From assembly GCF_020084865.1 (NCBI RefSeq), contig NZ_CP071953.1, positions 558,001 to 622,000 on the forward strand: DNA of 64,000 nt, given 5' to 3'. The notes below the pieces were generated by a model. That model was not told the DNA's origin. It saw only the letters and a program-made list of their open reading frames with translations, and searched no databases. Both the position numbers and the translations under genes were made by a program. The stretch is from Candidatus Kaistella beijingensis (GTDB lineage Bacteria; Bacteroidota; Bacteroidia; Flavobacteriales; Weeksellaceae). Below, one piece after another: positions 60,168-64,000 of this stretch (its first letter is position 1; the number at the start of each line of letters is the position of its first letter).

Positions 60168-60470
60168 TTATTTATTGCGCTTCAAGATGGCGTAAACTTC
60201 CACGACGAAACCTGCGATAACTAAAAGCGGCGCAATACGGATTCTGCGGATAGAGAAAATTCCCTCGTTCCACAGATTTGGATCGTATTTTCCATCGACG
60301 GTATTTGCGTCGGGTCCCATCATCAGAAGAAATCCTACTACGATTAAAACCAAACCAATCAACATCAGTTTATAGTTTTCTTTACCGAAATAGAAATTGT
60401 TTTCCTGTGGAATTTCCGCCTCTTTTTTTCCGATATTGTCGGCGGAGAAATTCTTATATTTTTTGCTCAT
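60168..60470 (-). CDS. DUF3098 membrane protein
   Basis: 100 residues with two transmembrane helices (LMLIGLVLIVVGFLLMMG, about 34-51; APLLVIAGFVVEVYAIL, about 79-95) around the conserved segment DANTVDGKYDPNLWNEGIFS. The family is Bacteroidetes-specific and sits next to ftsX, 2 bp from its stop here. A role with FtsEX in division is inferred from context only. Confidence 0.85.
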   Translation of the reverse strand: MSKKYKNFSADNIGKKEAEIPQENNFYFGKENYKLMLIGLVLIVVGFLLMMGPDANTVDGKYDPNLWNEGIFSIRRIRIAPLLVIAGFVVEVYAILKRNK

Positions 60471-60472
60471 TT

Positions 60473-61372
60473 TTAAGAATAATATAAATCATCAACATTA
60501 GAACTCAAGAATCTCCAAGTTGCAAAAATGGTACTTAAAACCGTGATTAAAACGCCGAGTAAGAAAATTCCAACCACCAAAATAATCAATTGATTGTTGT
60601 CTTGCGCGAAAGGAGTTCCAATTTCGGTAATAAAATAATACCAAGCTCCGAAAAGTACGGCTAAACCAAGCAAAGCTCCAATTACTCCTAAAATTACCGC
60701 TTCTTTAATAAATGGTTTTAAGATAAATCTTCGTTTGGCTCCAACCAACTGCATTGTTTTGATAATGAATCGTTTAGAGAATATTTTAAGTCGAATGGAG
60801 TTATTGATTAAAACCACCGCCAAAATCAAAAACAGAATGGAGAACCCTAAAATCCATTTCAAAATATTGTTGAGGTTATTGTAAACATCGACCATCAAGG
60901 TAGAGTTGTTTTTTACGTCCACAATTCCCGGCGTTGCCTTGATTTGTTTGATGGCTTCATCTATTTTTGCAGGATCTACATATTCAGGCTTTAAAGCAAC
61001 TTCTACTGATGAAGGGAAAATATTTTCTTCGAAAAGCGCACTCGATTCAATTCCCATGCTCTTCTTCGCTTCGGCTGCAGCCATTTCTCTTGTGATGTAG
61101 GTTGCGCGTTTTACAGGCGCAAGTTTTTGAATTTTTTGGAAAGTCTCGTTTTCCATCTTCACGATTTTCACCGAATCCTTTGCATCATAATTTTCGTCAA
61201 AATAAGCATTCACTACCAATTGTTCCTTAATATAATCGGAATATTTTTGAGCATTAATCAAGATAAGTCCCATTAAGCCAAGTAAAAATAAAACCAAAGC
61301 AATACTGACAACTACCGTAATATTGCTCGAGCGAAGTCTCCTTTTGTTAAAATCTTCAACTGTCTTTGCCAT
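60473..61372 (-). CDS. ftsX: Cell division protein FtsX
   Basis: 299 residues. One N-terminal helix (about 18-42), a periplasmic domain (about 45-165), and three C-terminal helices starting LKWILGFSILFLILAVVLIN, with the family turn MQLVGAKRRFILKPFIKEA. With FtsE it regulates peptidoglycan hydrolases at the septum. FtsE is not in the window. It is divergent from rsmA with 188 bp between. Confidence 0.9.
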   Translation of the reverse strand: MAKTVEDFNKRRLRSSNITVVVSIALVLFLLGLMGLILINAQKYSDYIKEQLVVNAYFDENYDAKDSVKIVKMENETFQKIQKLAPVKRATYITREMAAAEAKKSMGIESSALFEENIFPSSVEVALKPEYVDPAKIDEAIKQIKATPGIVDVKNNSTLMVDVYNNLNNILKWILGFSILFLILAVVLINNSIRLKIFSKRFIIKTMQLVGAKRRFILKPFIKEAVILGVIGALLGLAVLFGAWYYFITEIGTPFAQDNNQLIILVVGIFLLGVLITVLSTIFATWRFLSSNVDDLYYS

Positions 61373-61560
61373 TAAATAAAAAATTTCTGCTAAAATAGAA
61401 AAAAACTTCCGTAATTTGCCGTGAAATAGAGAATTTCGGTGTTAAAAAAAACTTAAAGCGGGAAGCTGGATGATGGAAGCTGGAAGTTTACAAAAGGTAT
61501 TAAAACCATTTTTTTTTGCTATAGAAAATCTTGAATTTTGAATCTTGAATCTAGAATTAA
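61373..61560. promoter_or_regulatory. Divergent ftsX-rsmA region with stutter repeats
   Basis: Holds GGAAGCTGGATGATGGAAGC words (61460-61488) and TTGAATTTTGAATCTTGAAT words (61531-61556) just before the rsmA ATG. No recognised -7 box with good spacing. Confidence 0.35.
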
Positions 61561-62328
61561 ATGAGCGTAAAAGCCAAAAAACATCTCGGGCAACATTTCT
61601 TGACAGACGAAAATATTGCCAAAAAAATTGTCGATGGATTAAGTTTTGAGAACTATCACAAAGTACTTGAAGTGGGTCCCGGAATGGGCGTTCTCACCAA
61701 ATATTTGTTGGAAAAAGACGCCGAAATTTTCGTGGCAGAAATCGATGCTGAATCGGTGGATTATCTTAAAAAGAATTACCCAAAACTTCAGGAAAATCAT
61801 TTTACGGGAGACTTCTTAAAAATTAATATTGAGGATGTTTTTGGTGAACAAGTTGCGGTAATCGGAAATTTTCCCTACAATATTTCGTCGCAGATTTTAT
61901 TTAAAATCATTGATTATTACAGGCAAATTCCTGAAATGGTGGGAATGTTTCAGAAAGAAGTCGCCGAAAGAACCGCCGCTGTTCCCAGAACGAAAGACTA
62001 TGGAATTTTGTCGGTTTTGGTTCAGGCTCTTTATGACGTGAAGTATCTTTTCACCGTTCATGAAAATGTTTTCAATCCGCCCCCAAAAGTGAAATCGGGA
62101 GTTATAAAACTGACACGAAATCCAAAAGAAGGTTTGCAAGGAAACGAGGTTTTATTCAAACAAATCGTGAAGGCGGGCTTCAATCAAAGGAGAAAAAAAT
62201 TGTCGAATGCGTTGAAAGTTTTGAATATCCCCGAAAATTTAAAAACACATCCTTTTTTGAACAAACGTGCGGAAGAACTTTCTGTGGAGGATTTTATAGC
62301 TTTTACAGTTGAATGGAAAAACGCCTAA
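61561..62328 (+). CDS. rsmA: 16S rRNA (adenine-1518/1519-N6) dimethyltransferase
   Basis: 255 residues. N-terminal KKHLGQHFLTDENIAKKIV, SAM motif LEVGPGMGVLTKYLL, and catalytic NFPYNISSQI (the NLPY position). C-terminal helices include VFNPPPKVKSGVIKL and FNQRRKKLSNALK. It dimethylates A1518 and A1519 in the 30S subunit; loss gives kasugamycin resistance. Followed by a short ATCTGCG-type repeat. Confidence 0.95.
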   Translation: MSVKAKKHLGQHFLTDENIAKKIVDGLSFENYHKVLEVGPGMGVLTKYLLEKDAEIFVAEIDAESVDYLKKNYPKLQENHFTGDFLKINIEDVFGEQVAVIGNFPYNISSQILFKIIDYYRQIPEMVGMFQKEVAERTAAVPRTKDYGILSVLVQALYDVKYLFTVHENVFNPPPKVKSGVIKLTRNPKEGLQGNEVLFKQIVKAGFNQRRKKLSNALKVLNIPENLKTHPFLNKRAEELSVEDFIAFTVEWKNA

Positions 62329-62384
62329 TAAAGTTGTTTTTTCCGCAGATTTAGCAGATTCCATCAATTTTAAATTATACGAAA

Positions 62385-62957
62385 CTATTCCTCGGTAGAT
62401 TTTTCCTCTTCATCTTCACCCTCTTTTTTCAATTCCTCGAGTTGATTTTGAAGTTTTGAAATCATTTCCTTTAAAGCTTTAATATCGCTTTTATTCGAGG
62501 AAACATGGCTTTTCAGCATCACGTTTTTGGCGCGTTCGTTGTGGTCGTCTTCGTCTTCATCTTCGGCTATATCTTCAATGTCTTCCTGAATTTCATCGAT
62601 GTCTCCCGAAATTTCGTCAATATCTTCGCTAATTTCTTCGATATCTTCCTGGATATCCTCGATATCTTCTTGAATTTCAGTAACATCCTCCTTCAAATCT
62701 TCAATATGTTCGTGACTTCTGTTCACCGACATCTGAATGAAAATCGCCAAGTAAATCGCTTCTAAAGACAGAACTGTAGTTAAAACCAAAAGCATTTTAT
62801 CAAATTCAACCAACCCGAAAAGTGGTAATAAAAATGCAGTCAAAAATACTAATGAATGTATAATGAGGGAGGGAATAGAACCAATCCACCACATAATTCC
62901 ATCGGTAACTTTGGTGAGAAACTGAATGTTTTTTTCGCGCTGTTCTTTTCGTCCCAT
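62385..62957 (-). CDS. DUF1003-like membrane protein with acidic heptad tail
   Basis: 190 residues from the ATG at 62957 (MGRKEQREK). Two transmembrane helices (IPSLIIHSLVFLTAFLLPLFG and MLLVLTTVLSLEAIYLAIFI) fit DUF1003. Residues about 84-138 are a strongly acidic coiled coil of heptads such as DIEDIQE, DIEEISE and DIDEISG, then DEDEDD. A Lys/Glu-rich C-terminal helix follows. Most DUF1003 proteins lack such a long acidic tail. The DNA repeat spans about 62546-62705. Confidence 0.7.
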   Translation of the reverse strand: MGRKEQREKNIQFLTKVTDGIMWWIGSIPSLIIHSLVFLTAFLLPLFGLVEFDKMLLVLTTVLSLEAIYLAIFIQMSVNRSHEHIEDLKEDVTEIQEDIEDIQEDIEEISEDIDEISGDIDEIQEDIEDIAEDEDEDDHNERAKNVMLKSHVSSNKSDIKALKEMISKLQNQLEELKKEGEDEEEKSTEE

Positions 62958-62984
62958 CTTCTGCAAAATTTTTCGCTAATTTAC

Positions 62985-63776
62985 TCAAAAATCCTTGGAA
63001 ACTCCCAAACCGAACAAGGCAAAATCATATTTTGCGGGGTCTTCGCCATTAAATTTTCGTAATACCGAATCCATTTCTTCCACCGTTTTCCAATCGTTTT
63101 GTTTACGTTGAATTAAGTTGAGTCTTCTTGAAATATTTCCCGTGTGTACATCGAGCGGAACGGACAAATATTTTTGGTCAATGTTTTCCCAAATCCCGAA
63201 ATCGACTCCTTTCTTGTCTTTCCGCACCATCCAACGGAGGAACATCATTAATCTTTTCGCAGAAGAATTTTTGTAGGTCGAACTGATGTGTTTATGACTT
63301 CTGTGAATATTTTCTCCTAAGAACTTTTGTCGAAATCTTTCCAAAGAATGATAGAAATTGAATTCATTTTCATTAGTCAAAAACAAAATTTCCAGACTTT
63401 CGCTTTCAGAATAAATTCTTTTGAGATTCAAAATAAACTCTCGGAAATCTTCACCACTGAAAGTTCGGTGAATGCTCTTTTGCTCTAAAGTTTTCAATTC
63501 TTTTCCTGAAACATTTTGCACAAAATCGAATGGTGAATTTCCCATGAAATTCATCATTTTTGTGGCGTCATTAATAATGGATTTTCTATTTCCCCAAGAG
63601 ATGGTTGCGGTAAGAAATCCTGCAATCTCAACATCCTGTTTCAAAGAAAATCGGTGCGGAATCTGAATGGGGTCATTCTCAATAAAGTCGGGATTGTTGT
63701 AAAAGTCTGCTTTTTCGTCGAGGAAACCTTTGAGGTCCGTTACGAGTTGCGAGATGCGGGTTTCATCATTTATCAT
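62985..63776 (-). CDS. TIGR02757-family protein
   Basis: 263 residues. Matches the conserved family of unknown function: FYNNPDFIENDPIQIPHRFS, EIAGFLTATISWGNRKSII, KRLMMFLRWMVRKD, GVDFGIW and VPLDVHTGNISRRLNLIQRKQNDW (quoted in part). No signal or membrane segment; the helical repeats with a HhH-like LDVHTG region suggest a DNA-glycosylase-like fold, which is a guess. It follows rnz in the same direction, 20 bp apart. Confidence 0.85.
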   Translation of the reverse strand: MINDETRISQLVTDLKGFLDEKADFYNNPDFIENDPIQIPHRFSLKQDVEIAGFLTATISWGNRKSIINDATKMMNFMGNSPFDFVQNVSGKELKTLEQKSIHRTFSGEDFREFILNLKRIYSESESLEILFLTNENEFNFYHSLERFRQKFLGENIHRSHKHISSTYKNSSAKRLMMFLRWMVRKDKKGVDFGIWENIDQKYLSVPLDVHTGNISRRLNLIQRKQNDWKTVEEMDSVLRKFNGEDPAKYDFALFGLGVSKDF

Positions 63777-63796
63777 TGATCAATCATCATTTATCC

Positions 63797-64000
63797 TCAA
63801 ATTCCAATCTTAACTGGTTCCAGTGCTTTTGGTAAAAATGTATTTGGAAAAATCTCTCTGGCTTCATCGGTGAAAACCGTTACATCACCATACCGATTAG
63901 AAAAATGACCGAGAATTAGTTTTCCTACATTGGCTTTTCTTGCAATTCTTGCAGCTTCCAAAGCGGTAGTGTGTCCTGTATAATCTGCCATTTCCTTTAA
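63797..64000 (-). CDS. rnz: Ribonuclease Z (N-terminus cut by window edge)
   Basis: 68 codons of the C-terminal end, open to the window edge. MADYTGHTTALEAARIARKA holds the late metal-binding region, followed by LILGHFSNRYGD, whose His is the last zinc ligand, and the REIFPNTFLPKALEP tail. RNase Z matures tRNA 3' ends. The early HxHxDH motif is outside the window. Confidence 0.85.
   Translation of the reverse strand, partial: LKEMADYTGHTTALEAARIARKANVGKLILGHFSNRYGDVTVFTDEAREIFPNTFLPKALEPVKIGI

Noticed and set aside
1..64000. tRNA and rRNA genes
   Set aside because: No cloverleaf or rRNA-like segment was noticed by eye in the intergenic regions; a covariance search was not possible.

Overview
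The window comes from a low-GC member of the Bacteroidetes, most likely a Flavobacteriales/Weeksellaceae organism (Chryseobacterium-Kaistella type). This is inferred from several secreted proteins ending in type IX secretion (T9SS) C-terminal domains (YPNP...FIKK tails), recurrent Bacteroidetes -7 boxes (TAnnTTTG, often TATATTTG), the ftsX-DUF3098-uppP-truB order, and dispersed intergenic repeats of a kind I recall from this group. No rRNA, tRNA, CRISPR array, phage or transposase gene was recognised. The first and last genes (pyruvate phosphate dikinase, ribonuclease Z) are cut by the window edges.

Layout. 1-7 kb: ppdK (partial), fabH, corA, a small stress-like cluster (DUF892 ferritin-like protein, a stand-alone catalase C-terminal domain, a hypothetical) and a polyprenyl diphosphate synthase. 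7-16 kb: a six-gene minus-strand operon of exported proteins (GEVED/fibronectin, NHL propeller, PD40 propeller and others), closed by a terminator at about 8.1 kb and followed by one more secreted propeller-like gene. It is divergent from a TPR histidine kinase and NarL-type regulator (16-18.7 kb). 18.7-26.4 kb: rlmN, a four-helix-bundle gene between inverted repeats, queA, lipoproteins, an S9 peptidase, a decayed M1 peptidase and a T9SS protein. 26.4-33.4 kb: a membrane protein, DUF2147, a second two-component operon with two paralogous TPR kinases and one regulator, and gpmI. 33.5-41.6 kb: sirtuin, etfAB, an SDR, two T9SS proteins, an M20 dipeptidase and an OmpA lipoprotein. 41.7-50.5 kb: a THUMP-like methyltransferase, mutA, an FtsB/DivIC protein, udk, a SanA-like protein, a ferredoxin reductase, a thioredoxin lipoprotein, and a FecCD permease and ABC ATPase separated by a repeat-bounded GxxExxY pseudogene. 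50.7-57.3 kb: a MarR regulator and a fadN-fadA-fadE-like beta-oxidation cluster. 57.4-64 kb: an HD hydrolase, rluF, truB, uppP, DUF3098, ftsX, rsmA, DUF1003, a TIGR02757 protein and rnz (partial).

How the parts connect. The beta-oxidation cluster at 50.7-57.3 kb and etfBA at 34.4-36.2 kb are functionally linked, since ETF takes electrons from acyl-CoA dehydrogenase. Both carry the same rare palindrome built on TATGCATGCATA next to a -7-like box, which suggests one MarR regulon. The exported-protein operon and its divergent two-component system may be a second functional unit.

The most unusual material is intergenic. At least six families of short stuttering or hairpin-forming repeats occupy gaps, often between co-directional genes. 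Two of them bracket small accessory genes (four-helix bundle, GxxExxY) as inverted repeats, and one supplies the apparent start codon of the FecCD permease. All functional calls are from reading the sequence; no database search was run.
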